Of a stretch of 64,000 bases of DNA, positions 24,724-33,884 are shown piece after piece (position 1 is the stretch's first letter; the number at the start of each line of letters is the position of its first letter). The stretch lies in NCBI GenBank assembly GCA_002440705.1, contig DJVA01000049.1, positions 58,205-122,204 on the forward strand. Direction: 5' to 3'. This DNA comes from Flavobacteriaceae bacterium UBA6268. Its GTDB lineage: Bacteria > Bacteroidota > Bacteroidia > Flavobacteriales > Flavobacteriaceae. The notes under the pieces were generated by a model. That model made no database searches and had not been told where the DNA came from. It was given only the letters and a program-made list of their open reading frames with translations. The translations under genes were made by a program, and so were the position numbers.

Positions 24724-26226
24724 ATGAAAAAAAGGCTGCTTTATTTACTGATTGGATTTTCATTTTTTGAAGGTTTTGCCCAGGTGGCAAATTCAGCGGA
24801 TGACATTGTGATTTGTGAGGTTCCCTACGATGGATTTGCGACTTTTGATTTAACTGTAAATGACGCACAAATATTAGGAACGCAAAATGCGATGGACTAT
24901 GGCGTTTATTATTACCAAACTTTAGCTGACGCCGACGCTAATATCAACCAAATTCTCAATACTACATTTTATGGAAATATAATGAATCCCCAAGAAATTT
25001 ACTCCAGGGTCATAGAGTTTTCCTCTAATAATTTATCAAGTATCATTAATTTTAATTTGGTTGTAGGTCAGGGTGTCAATCCTCTCATACCTACACCATT
25101 GGCGGAATGTGATGATGATAATGATGGTTATGCCGCTTTTGACTTGACCGAAAAGGATGCTGAAATTGCCAATGGAGACCAAGATGTAACCGTAAGATAT
25201 TATTTTACACTACAAGAGGCAGAAGCAGCAGTACCGGGTACCGAGCTTGCAAGTCCTTATTTTACGGCAATTCCATTTTCGCAAATTGTGTGGGCCAGGG
25301 TCACAAAGGAAGACCCACCCAGTCTTTGGCCCTGTTGGGATGTGGTACCCCTCGAGCTACTTGTAAATCCAACCCCGCTACCTCCAAGTTCAGGGTTCTT
25401 AGAAGTTTTGATTGCGATCGATGAAGACCACAATGGCGTGGAGTTTTTTGATCTAACTCAAAATGAAGCGGCTATATTTGGTAATAATACCCCTGTCTTT
25501 GAATTTACCTTGAGTTACCATATTTCATTAAACGATGCCGCCCAAGGTACGAACCCAATTGCCAATCCTTCAAATTTTGAAAGTAGCGGACAGACCATTT
25601 TCACACGACTCGAAAATACCCTCACGGGATGTTACAGGGTGTCTTTTTTCGATTTGGCGGTTTTTGGATTCGTGATAGAAGGAGAACCTGAAGATTTATA
25701 CATAGATGAAGGGGATTTGGACGGTTTGGCCATTTTCGACCTTACTGTAAACGAAACGGTTATCCTTGAAGGTTTGGACCCTTCCATTCACCAAATAACT
25801 TATTACCAAACCTTGAGCGATTCTAATAATGGTGTGAATTCGATACTGACACCTCAGGCTTATCAGAATACTGCCAATCCACAAACCATCTATGTTAGAG
25901 TCGTAAATACCGAGAGTAATGGTTATGCTTTAACCAGTTTCCAAATTGAGACCGATGGTTTTTTGAAGGTAGAAAACCAAGCCTTTAATGATTTGGCCAT
26001 GTACCCAAATCCTACAAGTGAGGGCGTCACAATTTCTTCGTCAAAACTTATTAACGAAACAATTGTTGAGCTATTTGATATCTCAGGGAAAAGGCTGCTT
26101 TCAAAAAAAGTCTTACCGAATGAAAGAACGGTCCACTTGGATGTTAGCACACTGGAAAAAGGGGTTTACATTGTTCAGATTTCCTCTGAAGGAAATTCGG
26201 TCACAAAAAAAGTAATAAAAAAATAG
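24724..26226 (+). CDS. T9SS-exported protein with four FDLT repeats
   Basis: A 500-residue secreted protein. A signal peptide ends near FEGFAQ (residue 20). Four repeats of roughly 85 residues follow at about 28-112, 128-213, 231-314 and 326-409, each with an acidic DxDGxxxFDLTxxxxxI opening (FDLT at 41, 139, 242 and 338), a YYxTLxDAxxxxN segment and an IYxRV strand. The C-terminus from about residue 424 is a type IX secretion sorting domain: MYPNPTSEGV, ELFDISGKRL, LEKGVYIVQI, then VTKKVIKK. The product should be exported by T9SS and attached to or released from the cell surface. The repeat pattern is common in flavobacterial surface proteins, but the ligand is unknown. Confidence 0.88.
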   Translation: MKKRLLYLLIGFSFFEGFAQVANSADDIVICEVPYDGFATFDLTVNDAQILGTQNAMDYGVYYYQTLADADANINQILNTTFYGNIMNPQEIYSRVIEFSSNNLSSIINFNLVVGQGVNPLIPTPLAECDDDNDGYAAFDLTEKDAEIANGDQDVTVRYYFTLQEAEAAVPGTELASPYFTAIPFSQIVWARVTKEDPPSLWPCWDVVPLELLVNPTPLPPSSGFLEVLIAIDEDHNGVEFFDLTQNEAAIFGNNTPVFEFTLSYHISLNDAAQGTNPIANPSNFESSGQTIFTRLENTLTGCYRVSFFDLAVFGFVIEGEPEDLYIDEGDLDGLAIFDLTVNETVILEGLDPSIHQITYYQTLSDSNNGVNSILTPQAYQNTANPQTIYVRVVNTESNGYALTSFQIETDGFLKVENQAFNDLAMYPNPTSEGVTISSSKLINETIVELFDISGKRLLSKKVLPNERTVHLDVSTLEKGVYIVQISSEGNSVTKKVIKK

Positions 26227-26233
26227 CACGTTA

Positions 26234-27082
26234 CTATTTGTAGATGGCTGTCAAAGCCTCTACAAAGTTTCCTCTCCAACAGTCCCAATCGTGCCCGCCA
26301 TTGATGATCCTCAACTCATTGGGTATGCTGTCTTTGAGCATTTGCTGTTGCAGCCTTGTAACCACAGGGACGATGTTGTACACATCGTCATCGCCAACGA
26401 AAAGGTAATAGTGAGGTTTGCGTGGGGCGTTTAATAAATTATCCCAACGGCGGGTATACGAAAAGGAATTCCATATAGAATCGTTGAAAGTCCCATCCAA
26501 TGCAAAGGCCTCCACTTTTCGGGAAGAAGAAATGGGTGGCGGAAGTGGTTCATAAGAGGCGGGACTCAACAATATGACATTGTCAAACAGGGAAGGATCT
26601 TTCAACGAAAAACGAAGCGCACCATAACCACCTGCCGAATTACCGGCAATGGTTCTGGATAATGTGGTGTCGATGGCATAAGTGGATTCCACAAGGGGCA
26701 TGAACTCTCCCAAATAAAACGTTTCCATCAACTCGGGCCGATCTACATACCAAGAGTTTCCAGCACCAAGACTAACCGCCACCATGGGCGGAATGGTTTG
26801 GGTGCAAATCAAGGAATCCAACAAGTGCTTGGCATTCCCTTCATCCATCTGAAACCAATCCCTTTCATCGCCTCCATGACCATGCAAAAGGTATAGTACG
26901 GGGTAAGTGGAAGTAGTTGAATTATAGGTTGGTGGCCGGTAAACTTGATACTTGATGGTTCTTTTTAGGGTGACGCTATGAAAGCTCAACGTGTCTATAG
27001 TGCCCGAAGGGTAGTCAACCGCTTCGTTGCACCCAATAAATGCAACCAACATCAAAAATAAAATCACTTTGAGACTAGTCAT
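26234..27082 (-). CDS. Esterase D-like alpha/beta hydrolase lipoprotein
   Basis: A 282-residue alpha/beta hydrolase with a lipoprotein signal (LVAFIGC, Cys 18). It has the oxyanion-loop block LLHGHGGDERDW near residues 66-77, the nucleophile elbow AGNSAGGYGALR with Ser 149, and the catalytic His in GGHDWDCW close to the end. This is the esterase D/feruloyl-esterase type, acting on acyl esters or acylated sugars outside the cytoplasm. Its ATG overlaps the end of the upstream glycosidase-like gene by eight bases, pointing to co-expression and a shared substrate, which is an inference. Confidence 0.87.
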   Translation of the reverse strand: MTSLKVILFLMLVAFIGCNEAVDYPSGTIDTLSFHSVTLKRTIKYQVYRPPTYNSTTSTYPVLYLLHGHGGDERDWFQMDEGNAKHLLDSLICTQTIPPMVAVSLGAGNSWYVDRPELMETFYLGEFMPLVESTYAIDTTLSRTIAGNSAGGYGALRFSLKDPSLFDNVILLSPASYEPLPPPISSSRKVEAFALDGTFNDSIWNSFSYTRRWDNLLNAPRKPHYYLFVGDDDVYNIVPVVTRLQQQMLKDSIPNELRIINGGHDWDCWRGNFVEALTAIYK

Positions 27083-29468
27083 AGTTCAATTCAATATTGA
27101 TTTTTTTTCCAGTCGCAACCACCTTCTTAAAACCATTTTCATTAAGAATTTTAGTTTCTGTAGTAAGGGTATTCACAATGCAATGTTCTTCTTCAGGGAC
27201 CAGAAATTCTATTTGCCAAGCTGGATTTGTTTGCCGGATTTCGATGGATTTCTTAAAGGTTGAATCTGAATAAAAAATGGATATTTCATTGGTTCCAACG
27301 GCCACGTTTTCCAAGGAGGCTTCTTTCCATTCGTTGGGCATTTGCATGTGGATGACCACTTTTTTGTGGGCGGCATCCGGTTGGATCCCAAAAAATTGTT
27401 CCACAATGGGCACGGCAAAACCATAGACATTCCAGGCTTGGGTCATCATCCCATAATCGGGAGATACTTCATACATGCTTCCCGGAAACGCATAGCTGAA
27501 CGATTGTGCCATTCTTTTGAGGTAATCCAATGCTTCGTTGGGCCTATTGTAATTGTTTTCTCCTACAACTTGGACCCCAGTGGGAAGCGTCATTACCGCA
27601 CCCGTATAGGAAAACACCTTGCTTCCTTCAAAGGAACCTTCGTCGTTTCCCGCCGAGGCATCTCGATCGATACCCGTTACAAACATGCCGAAGGGATTGG
27701 AAAATTTCTTGGCAGTAGTAAGTGCTTTTACCGCTTTTTCTTTTGGAGCAATTTTGGTTTCCATGGGCGTGTTGACTACCCAATTGTGATGCACCACGAA
27801 AGGCCTAGCAGTTATCGATGGATTTTTGATAATGAAATCGCGCGTTTCCTTGAGTTCTTCAACCGCCCAAGGCTTGTTCAGTGTATCGGCCCTTACAATG
27901 GCGTCATCGATGAGTTTTAGGGCTTGGGCATCGGTGCCAATAAAATCGGCATAACTTTGAAAGGCTTCATTCCAAAATTGTTCGTTGATTTGTTCTTTCA
28001 ATTGTAAGGCCAACGTCGAATACTTTTCGGACAATTCTACTTTTCCTAGTTCTGCAGCTAGCATCGCGGCATCGGCAAAGGCTTTTTGGGTATAGGAGGC
28101 CACATCGATCATTTCACTATCCATTCCATGGATTTCCATCATGCCAAAACCATCTGGAAACAGGTTGCCGTTTTGATCGCGCTCCTTCAGTAACCAGTCC
28201 AGTCCTTTCTCGATGGTTGGAAAATACTTTTGAAGGAACTCCTTATCGCCATTCCATTGATAGATTTTCCAAATGAGGGAGGCAAATTGAGGGGTTTCGT
28301 TGATATTCCCGGGGTTGAATACCGCTCCGTTGGAAGACATTTCGTGAATGATTCGGCCATTGCCGTTTATTGCATTGGAAACACTGTCCAGTAATGCGAT
28401 GGTCTTATAAACGGGCTCCGTTTGCCCCATGGCCATATAGCCCTGAAGCGCATATTCACTGTCTACACCAAACCACCATGGATAATCCGGAAGGCCTGCG
28501 CCTATGCCTGTTCCTATTTCGGGAACGGTTCGAACCAGCCAGTCGCAGTTGTATTTTAACCATTCAAAAGTTTGATTGATGGTGGAATTGGGTGTGGTGA
28601 GCTTGGTCTTATTGGCAAGGGTTTCGTAGCGCTTTCTTTTTTCTGAAAGATAGATACTCGCATTCTTTTGAAGGTCTTTAAAGGTCGCAATTGCATCATC
28701 CCTAGAGGTGTAAGAGCCCGATAGGCAATAACTTATACTTTTTGTGCCATTTGAAAATAGGAAAATGACATCTTCAATACTATTGATACTGGTGTTATTT
28801 TTAGTTTTCGTGCTATTAAAATTAGAAGTTTGTTCAAACTCCAATTCAGAACCAAAAACGGTAAACCATGTATTAAGACTATCTTTCACAACCCAAGCTT
28901 GATGGTTCTCATCCCAAGAGGCCAGATCCTTACCATCAACCATTTGGGTCCTTTCCCCTAACCATGTTGGGCGAAGGTCGCTAGTTCCCGTAAATTTGAT
29001 TACGCCCTTTTTTTCTACAGCATTGTTTTTAATGACCAATTGAACAAACACCCCTTCTTTTGCATCAGGAACAAATTGCCAACGCTCAATTTCCAATCCT
29101 TTTTCTTCCCATAAAAAAGTTTGCTTGTTGGCATATGGATAATTGGTGAAACTTTGGGCGCGGTCCAGTGCCAATGTGTCTTTGTCAAAAATCAATTGTA
29201 TTTTAAATCCGTCCATTAATTTAATTGGGTGATCCCAAATACCACCCATTTCTCCCTGTACGTGCCATCCCAATGGAGGAAAGGAGCCATCTTGGTATCC
29301 CACCATGTACACCCGGTCTCCAGCCGTTACCATGGGCGACTCCAAATAGGCCTTTTTACCATCAATTGAGGGACTGCCTTGTGTCATTTCTGCCATCGTT
29401 AATTGCGTGGAGTGTTTTTGACATCCCATTAATACAGATAAGGCAAATAATGTAGCGAATAGTTTCAT
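27075..29468 (-). CDS. Six-hairpin glycosidase-like lipoprotein (glycogen-debranching type)
   Basis: A 797-residue predicted lipoprotein (SVLMGC, Cys 16) with an (alpha/alpha)6-barrel glycosidase domain. The region PDYPWWFGVDSEYALQGYMA and the later QNGNLFPDGFGMMEIHGMDS and GMFVTGIDRDASAGNDEGSF blocks resemble amylo-alpha-1,6-glucosidase and related six-hairpin families, in which Asp and Glu in such loops are catalytic. I cannot fix the GH family or the sugar. The N-terminal third is a beta-sandwich as in those enzymes. Start is the ATG at 29468, before the signal peptide. It overlaps the esterase gene, suggesting degradation of an acylated glycan at the cell surface. Confidence 0.78.
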   Translation of the reverse strand: MKLFATLFALSVLMGCQKHSTQLTMAEMTQGSPSIDGKKAYLESPMVTAGDRVYMVGYQDGSFPPLGWHVQGEMGGIWDHPIKLMDGFKIQLIFDKDTLALDRAQSFTNYPYANKQTFLWEEKGLEIERWQFVPDAKEGVFVQLVIKNNAVEKKGVIKFTGTSDLRPTWLGERTQMVDGKDLASWDENHQAWVVKDSLNTWFTVFGSELEFEQTSNFNSTKTKNNTSINSIEDVIFLFSNGTKSISYCLSGSYTSRDDAIATFKDLQKNASIYLSEKRKRYETLANKTKLTTPNSTINQTFEWLKYNCDWLVRTVPEIGTGIGAGLPDYPWWFGVDSEYALQGYMAMGQTEPVYKTIALLDSVSNAINGNGRIIHEMSSNGAVFNPGNINETPQFASLIWKIYQWNGDKEFLQKYFPTIEKGLDWLLKERDQNGNLFPDGFGMMEIHGMDSEMIDVASYTQKAFADAAMLAAELGKVELSEKYSTLALQLKEQINEQFWNEAFQSYADFIGTDAQALKLIDDAIVRADTLNKPWAVEELKETRDFIIKNPSITARPFVVHHNWVVNTPMETKIAPKEKAVKALTTAKKFSNPFGMFVTGIDRDASAGNDEGSFEGSKVFSYTGAVMTLPTGVQVVGENNYNRPNEALDYLKRMAQSFSYAFPGSMYEVSPDYGMMTQAWNVYGFAVPIVEQFFGIQPDAAHKKVVIHMQMPNEWKEASLENVAVGTNEISIFYSDSTFKKSIEIRQTNPAWQIEFLVPEEEHCIVNTLTTETKILNENGFKKVVATGKKINIELNYD

Positions 29469-29480
29469 AAACGTAAAGTT

Positions 29481-29508
29481 AAACAAAAACGGGCCATGGG
29501 GCCCGTTT
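29481..29508 (-). terminator. Rho-independent terminator after the amidohydrolase pair
   Basis: AAACGGGCC and GGCCCGTTT form a nine-base-pair stem with a four-base ATGG loop (about 29487-29508). Read on the minus strand, the stem is followed by a T-rich run. It separates the amidohydrolase transcript from the glycosidase gene. Confidence 0.75.
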
Positions 29509-29528
29509 AAAAATTTTGAAACTGCTAT

Positions 29529-30824
29529 TTATTCCTGCCCATATTTTTTGGCATACCGATGCCAAAGTCTTGTTTGATGGGTTTCCAGTGAAATTTCCCT
29601 TCCGTCGATAAAGGCATGTGAAAGGAGGTTGGTTCGCATGTCCAGTGCATCCCCATCGCAAACAAAAAGTGTGGCGCTTTTGCCAACTTCCAATGTGCCA
29701 TATCGATCATCGATTCCTAGTATTTTGGCAGCGTTAGACGTAATCAATTTTAAGGCCTCTTCCTTATCCATTCCTTGACCTACTACTTGCCCTGCATAAA
29801 ATGGAAGGTTACGGGTATTCATTCGTTCCATTTGGCCTAGGGCATCCAAACTAACGAGCAATCCGCCGTCAGTTAATAATTTTGGTAATTTGTAGGGAAG
29901 ATCGTAGTCATCATCGTCACTGTTGGGAGTGGTATGCACCCTGTTGGCAATAACCGAAACATGATGTTGCTTCAAAAAGGGGATGATTTTATAGGCTTCG
30001 TAGCCACCTACCAAAACCACCTGTTGAACCCCAGCATTTTTACAGGCGGTAACTCCATCAATGATTTCCTTTTCGCCTTGGGCATAGAGGTAGAGCCTCT
30101 TGGAACCATCAAACAATCCTTGCATGGCTTTAAACCCTTCATTTTCAGAAGTAGAATTGGTTTTTCCGTAAGCTTGGGCATTTGCAAAATAACGAGTGAA
30201 TGCCTCCGTATCTTTAGGGTAGTCATTGTTGGGTTTCCACCCACGTTCTTCGCCCACCCACCAACGTCCTCTTCTGAAGGTGTTGGGCCAATGAATGTGG
30301 ATTCCGTCATCTACTTTTACTGCGGCATCTTCCCAATTCCAAGCATCCAATTGCACGATGGATGAGGTTCCTGAAATGGCACCCCCTTGGGGTGCAATTT
30401 GTGCCAAAAGTACTCCATTGGGCCTCATGGACTCTACTACCTTGCTTTCGGCATTGTAAGCAATGAGACTTCGGATATTGGGAATGAACTCCCCAATTTC
30501 GTCCTCGTCCAAGGTGGGACGTACCGCATCGATTTCGCCTAATCCCAAAGTAGATACCGGGGCAATAAATCCGGGGTAAATATGCTTTCCGGTTACATCA
30601 ATAACGCGCCCCTGTTTGATGGTTGTGGGCCCTCCCACACTTACTATGGTACCATTTTCGAATACAATAGCCCCATTTTCTATGACCGTTCCGTCCCCTA
30701 CATGTATGGTTGCTCCTTGAAGTAAAATCGTTTCGCTTTGGGTAGGAGCAGGGGTTTGTTGGGCCCAGGAGTGAAACCCAATACCGATGATTACAATAGC
30801 TGCTATATTTTTAAAAATTTGCAT
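29529..30824 (-). CDS. Amidohydrolase-family exported protein lacking the HxH metal motif
   Basis: A 431-residue exported protein with a signal peptide (IVIIGIGFHSWAQ) and the composite-domain layout of imidazolonepropionase-like amidohydrolases: DVTGKHIYPGFIAP at the point where active members read GxxDxHxH, and the C-terminal NAAKILGIDDRYGTLEVGKSATLFV strand block. The first metal-binding His pair is replaced (APVSTLG), so the site is degenerate and catalysis is doubtful. It starts at the ATG at 30824, just after the upstream amidohydrolase stop (seven bases), and is evidently made with it. A regulatory or substrate-holding partner role is a guess. Confidence 0.8.
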   Translation of the reverse strand: MQIFKNIAAIVIIGIGFHSWAQQTPAPTQSETILLQGATIHVGDGTVIENGAIVFENGTIVSVGGPTTIKQGRVIDVTGKHIYPGFIAPVSTLGLGEIDAVRPTLDEDEIGEFIPNIRSLIAYNAESKVVESMRPNGVLLAQIAPQGGAISGTSSIVQLDAWNWEDAAVKVDDGIHIHWPNTFRRGRWWVGEERGWKPNNDYPKDTEAFTRYFANAQAYGKTNSTSENEGFKAMQGLFDGSKRLYLYAQGEKEIIDGVTACKNAGVQQVVLVGGYEAYKIIPFLKQHHVSVIANRVHTTPNSDDDDYDLPYKLPKLLTDGGLLVSLDALGQMERMNTRNLPFYAGQVVGQGMDKEEALKLITSNAAKILGIDDRYGTLEVGKSATLFVCDGDALDMRTNLLSHAFIDGREISLETHQTRLWHRYAKKYGQE

Positions 30825-30831
30825 AGTAGTC

Positions 30832-33792
30832 TTAGTTAATGGTTTCACATTCAAAATTGATTTTTTCCTTTTTCATCGGACTGCGTTTTTTTCCATCACC
30901 CGATTTTTCTTCCAACATCATTTGTATAAGCTTGCTTCGTTCTTTTTGGATGGCTTCCCTTTGCGCTTTGTCCACTTCCAAATCAAAATAAAAAGAACCA
31001 TCAATCATAGTTTTTTCAGCTTTAGCATATATGGAGAGTGGGTTATCGGACCAAAGCACCAAATCGGCGTCTTTACCTTCTTTGACACTTCCCACTCGGT
31101 CGTCCAGATGCAACAATTGGGCAGGATTGATGGTTACCATTTTCCAAGCTTCTTCTTCGCTCATGGCACCGTATTTTATAGTTTTTGCAGCTTCTTGGTT
31201 CAACCGGCGGGACATTTCATCGTCATCGCTGTTGATGGCTGTGGTTACTCCCTCACGCGTCATAATTGCTGCATTGTAGGGGATGGCATCGTTCACTTCG
31301 TACTTGTAGGCCCACCAATCGCTAAACGTTGATCCCCCCACACCGTGTTGGGCCATTTTATCGGCAACTTTGTACCCTTCCAAAATATGGGTAAACGTGT
31401 TCACCTTAAAGCCAAAGTGTTCGGCAACTTTCATTAACATATTGATTTCACTTTGCACATAACTGTGGCAGCTAATAAAACGTTCCCCATTCAGGATTTC
31501 CGCCAAAACCTCCAATTCTTCATCATATCGGTAGGGCTTACCACTTTTTTTAAGAGCATCGTATTCCTTGGCTCGGTTGAAGTAATTTACATACACTTGT
31601 TCCACACCCATACGGGTCTGTGGGAAGCGATCAAAACTTTGCCAATTGCTTTGTTTCACGTTTTCTCCCAATGCAAACTTGATGAATTTTGGACTGTTCT
31701 TGTAAAGCAATCCGTTGGCATCCTCGCCCCATTTCAATTTGATGAGTGCTGAACGACCTCCTATGGGATTGGCCGACCCATGTAAAATCTGGATGCTGGT
31801 CACGCCGCCTGCCAAATTGCGGTAAATGTTGATGTCTTCAGGATTCACAACATCCGAAATTTTTACTTCTGCCGAAGAGTTCTGGCCCGCTTCATTGATA
31901 GTGAGTGTCGCTATGTGCGAATGCTCATCGATAATGCCTGCGGTGAGATGTTTTCCTGTGGCATCGATCACCGTGGCCCCTCCGGCGTTGAGGTTTTTGC
32001 CGATTTTTTCAATTTTACCGTTTTTTACCAAAACGTCCGTATTTTCTAAAATACCTGCTGCTTCACTGGTCCAGACGGTTGCATTTTTAAACAGGATATT
32101 TTGGGCCTTGGGCTTCACCCGATACCCATAACCCACATTGGGGTAGGTAAGGGGCAGTATCTCGGGTGCTTTGGTGCCTTCTTTTGAATCTTTTTCCTCG
32201 GCTTTGGCAGTGTCAGTTTTGATGGCTGTAAAAGAAGTTTCAAGTCCATTGGGAAGTACCAAACGACCACTGAACGAAGTTTCTTCAGCAGCAATTTTTG
32301 CGGTGGCTAGGTACGTTTCGTTGGCATCTTTATCTGTAAATGAAAAAGTGATCCAGTTGTTTTCATAGGTTAGTTTTGAAGGAAATTCCGTTTCCCCCAT
32401 TTTGACCTCGATCTTTGGTTTTGTAGCTTCCCCTGAGAGGGACATTTCATAATTTTTTCCACCAGCTGCGAGTGTATAAGAACCCCTAATATCCTTAAGG
32501 TTCCTATCGTTAAGAACATACTTCTGTCCTTGGACCCAGTTTTCGTAGACGATGGTTTCTTTTTCGAAGATAGGGCCCGAAGTAATTAAAAAATTAGCCC
32601 ATTTTCCCTTCTCCAAAGTACCCAAGGAATTGCTTTGGTTAAGCAATTGGGCAGGAATGGTTGTAAGCGCTTCCAATGCTTTTGTTTTGTCGAAACCATA
32701 GAGAAACGCTTTTTCCAGCTTTTCAGAAAAACTCGAAACTTTTTTCAAATCAAAAGTGGTTAGCGCAAAGTTTATTCCGTTATCGGACAATACCTTGGGA
32801 TTCTGTGGGGCTTGGTTCCATTCGCGTAGGTCCTCAAGGGCAATGTATTTTGCGAAATAGGGATCACTTACATCAAAAGCTTCCGGGAAATCGATGGGGA
32901 TTACATAGCGTGCCTTGGTTTGTTTGATGTTTTCGATGGTTTCGTATTCATTACCACCCCCAACAATAATGTAATCAATATTGAAAAGATTTCCAATGCC
33001 ATCTGCTCGTACATCATTGCCTTTGTCGCCCGCTTCAAAAAATGCTGGAAGGTTTCTATTTTCGATGAGTGCCTCTAGGGATAAGTCCTTAGTTTCGCTA
33101 GTTCCTTTAGCATACCAATCCCTATCATAATACATTTGCCGGAGCAATGCCATGGCTCCCATTAAGGAGGTTGGATAGGATTGATTGCTGGTCACGCTTT
33201 TTTCAAAGGAAAAGTATTGACCCGATGCATCTTCGAGAATGCGTATAGCATCGCCCCCTTCATCATTCAAAGCTACCAACACACCTGTTCCGCGGGCAAT
33301 CCCATCCATGAGGTGGGTATTTATAACGCCAAAACCGAGCTTGCGGAGTTCTTCGGCGTCTTTGGAATTGTATTTGAATTTTTCGATGCTCTTAACCTCG
33401 GGGCGAATATGATCGTTCCAGTAAAAACCCTCACGGGAGGCATCATATTGTGGTGAACGCCCGCGATTGCCCTCCCTTTTTGGTTTTTCAACACCAAATG
33501 CAGTGTAACAATCTATGAAGGAAGGATAGAGGTGCTTTCCTTCCAAATCCACAATAACCGTATTGGCAGGGATGCTGAACCCCTTTCCGGATGCTACAAT
33601 TTTTCCATGTTGAACCAGCAGGGTTCCAAAAGGGATTACTTGATTTGGAGTGATGTGCAAAGTGGCATTGGTAAAAGCAATGTAGTTGTTGTTTTCTTCT
33701 TTGACACCATCATTTTTTGGGAAGTAAACTTGAGCCTGTGCCATGTAAAGTGGCAGAAAAAGCAATAAGCCCAAAAGCGTGTATTTTTTCAT
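30832..33792 (-). CDS. Exported protein with two amidohydrolase domains, the first degenerate
   Basis: A 986-residue exported protein (signal peptide LLGLLLFLPLYMAQAQ). The first half (to about residue 430) has an amidohydrolase fold but reads HLYPSFIDCYTAFG where metal ligands are expected. The second half is canonical: HLTAGIIDEHSHIA with the HxH pair, RFISCHSYVQSEI, and GVTTAINSDDDEMSRR with the metal-binding Asp region, followed by NPAQLLHLDDRVGSVKEGKDADLVLW. It is probably a periplasmic cyclic-amide or dipeptide hydrolase; substrate unknown. It is co-transcribed with the smaller amidohydrolase downstream. ATG at 33792 precedes the signal peptide. Confidence 0.86.
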   Translation of the reverse strand: MKKYTLLGLLLFLPLYMAQAQVYFPKNDGVKEENNNYIAFTNATLHITPNQVIPFGTLLVQHGKIVASGKGFSIPANTVIVDLEGKHLYPSFIDCYTAFGVEKPKREGNRGRSPQYDASREGFYWNDHIRPEVKSIEKFKYNSKDAEELRKLGFGVINTHLMDGIARGTGVLVALNDEGGDAIRILEDASGQYFSFEKSVTSNQSYPTSLMGAMALLRQMYYDRDWYAKGTSETKDLSLEALIENRNLPAFFEAGDKGNDVRADGIGNLFNIDYIIVGGGNEYETIENIKQTKARYVIPIDFPEAFDVSDPYFAKYIALEDLREWNQAPQNPKVLSDNGINFALTTFDLKKVSSFSEKLEKAFLYGFDKTKALEALTTIPAQLLNQSNSLGTLEKGKWANFLITSGPIFEKETIVYENWVQGQKYVLNDRNLKDIRGSYTLAAGGKNYEMSLSGEATKPKIEVKMGETEFPSKLTYENNWITFSFTDKDANETYLATAKIAAEETSFSGRLVLPNGLETSFTAIKTDTAKAEEKDSKEGTKAPEILPLTYPNVGYGYRVKPKAQNILFKNATVWTSEAAGILENTDVLVKNGKIEKIGKNLNAGGATVIDATGKHLTAGIIDEHSHIATLTINEAGQNSSAEVKISDVVNPEDINIYRNLAGGVTSIQILHGSANPIGGRSALIKLKWGEDANGLLYKNSPKFIKFALGENVKQSNWQSFDRFPQTRMGVEQVYVNYFNRAKEYDALKKSGKPYRYDEELEVLAEILNGERFISCHSYVQSEINMLMKVAEHFGFKVNTFTHILEGYKVADKMAQHGVGGSTFSDWWAYKYEVNDAIPYNAAIMTREGVTTAINSDDDEMSRRLNQEAAKTIKYGAMSEEEAWKMVTINPAQLLHLDDRVGSVKEGKDADLVLWSDNPLSIYAKAEKTMIDGSFYFDLEVDKAQREAIQKERSKLIQMMLEEKSGDGKKRSPMKKEKINFECETIN

Positions 33793-33884
33793 CTGTAGGG
33801 GGTTGGTTAAATACATTCTAAATATAAGCAGGGGAGTTTAGTTTTATTTAAAACGTTGCCATTTTAACAAGAAGTTAAGAATCA

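Noticed and set aside
26205..26250. Possible terminator hairpin AAATAG/CTATTT between the T9SS protein and esterase genes
   Set aside because: Only six weak base pairs with a seven-base loop and no proper T run; too weak to call.
27342..27920. A long open frame on the plus strand opposite the glycosidase gene
   Set aside because: It is entirely inside the well-supported glycosidase coding region, lacks a promoter and resembles no family; open antisense frames of this length are common here.
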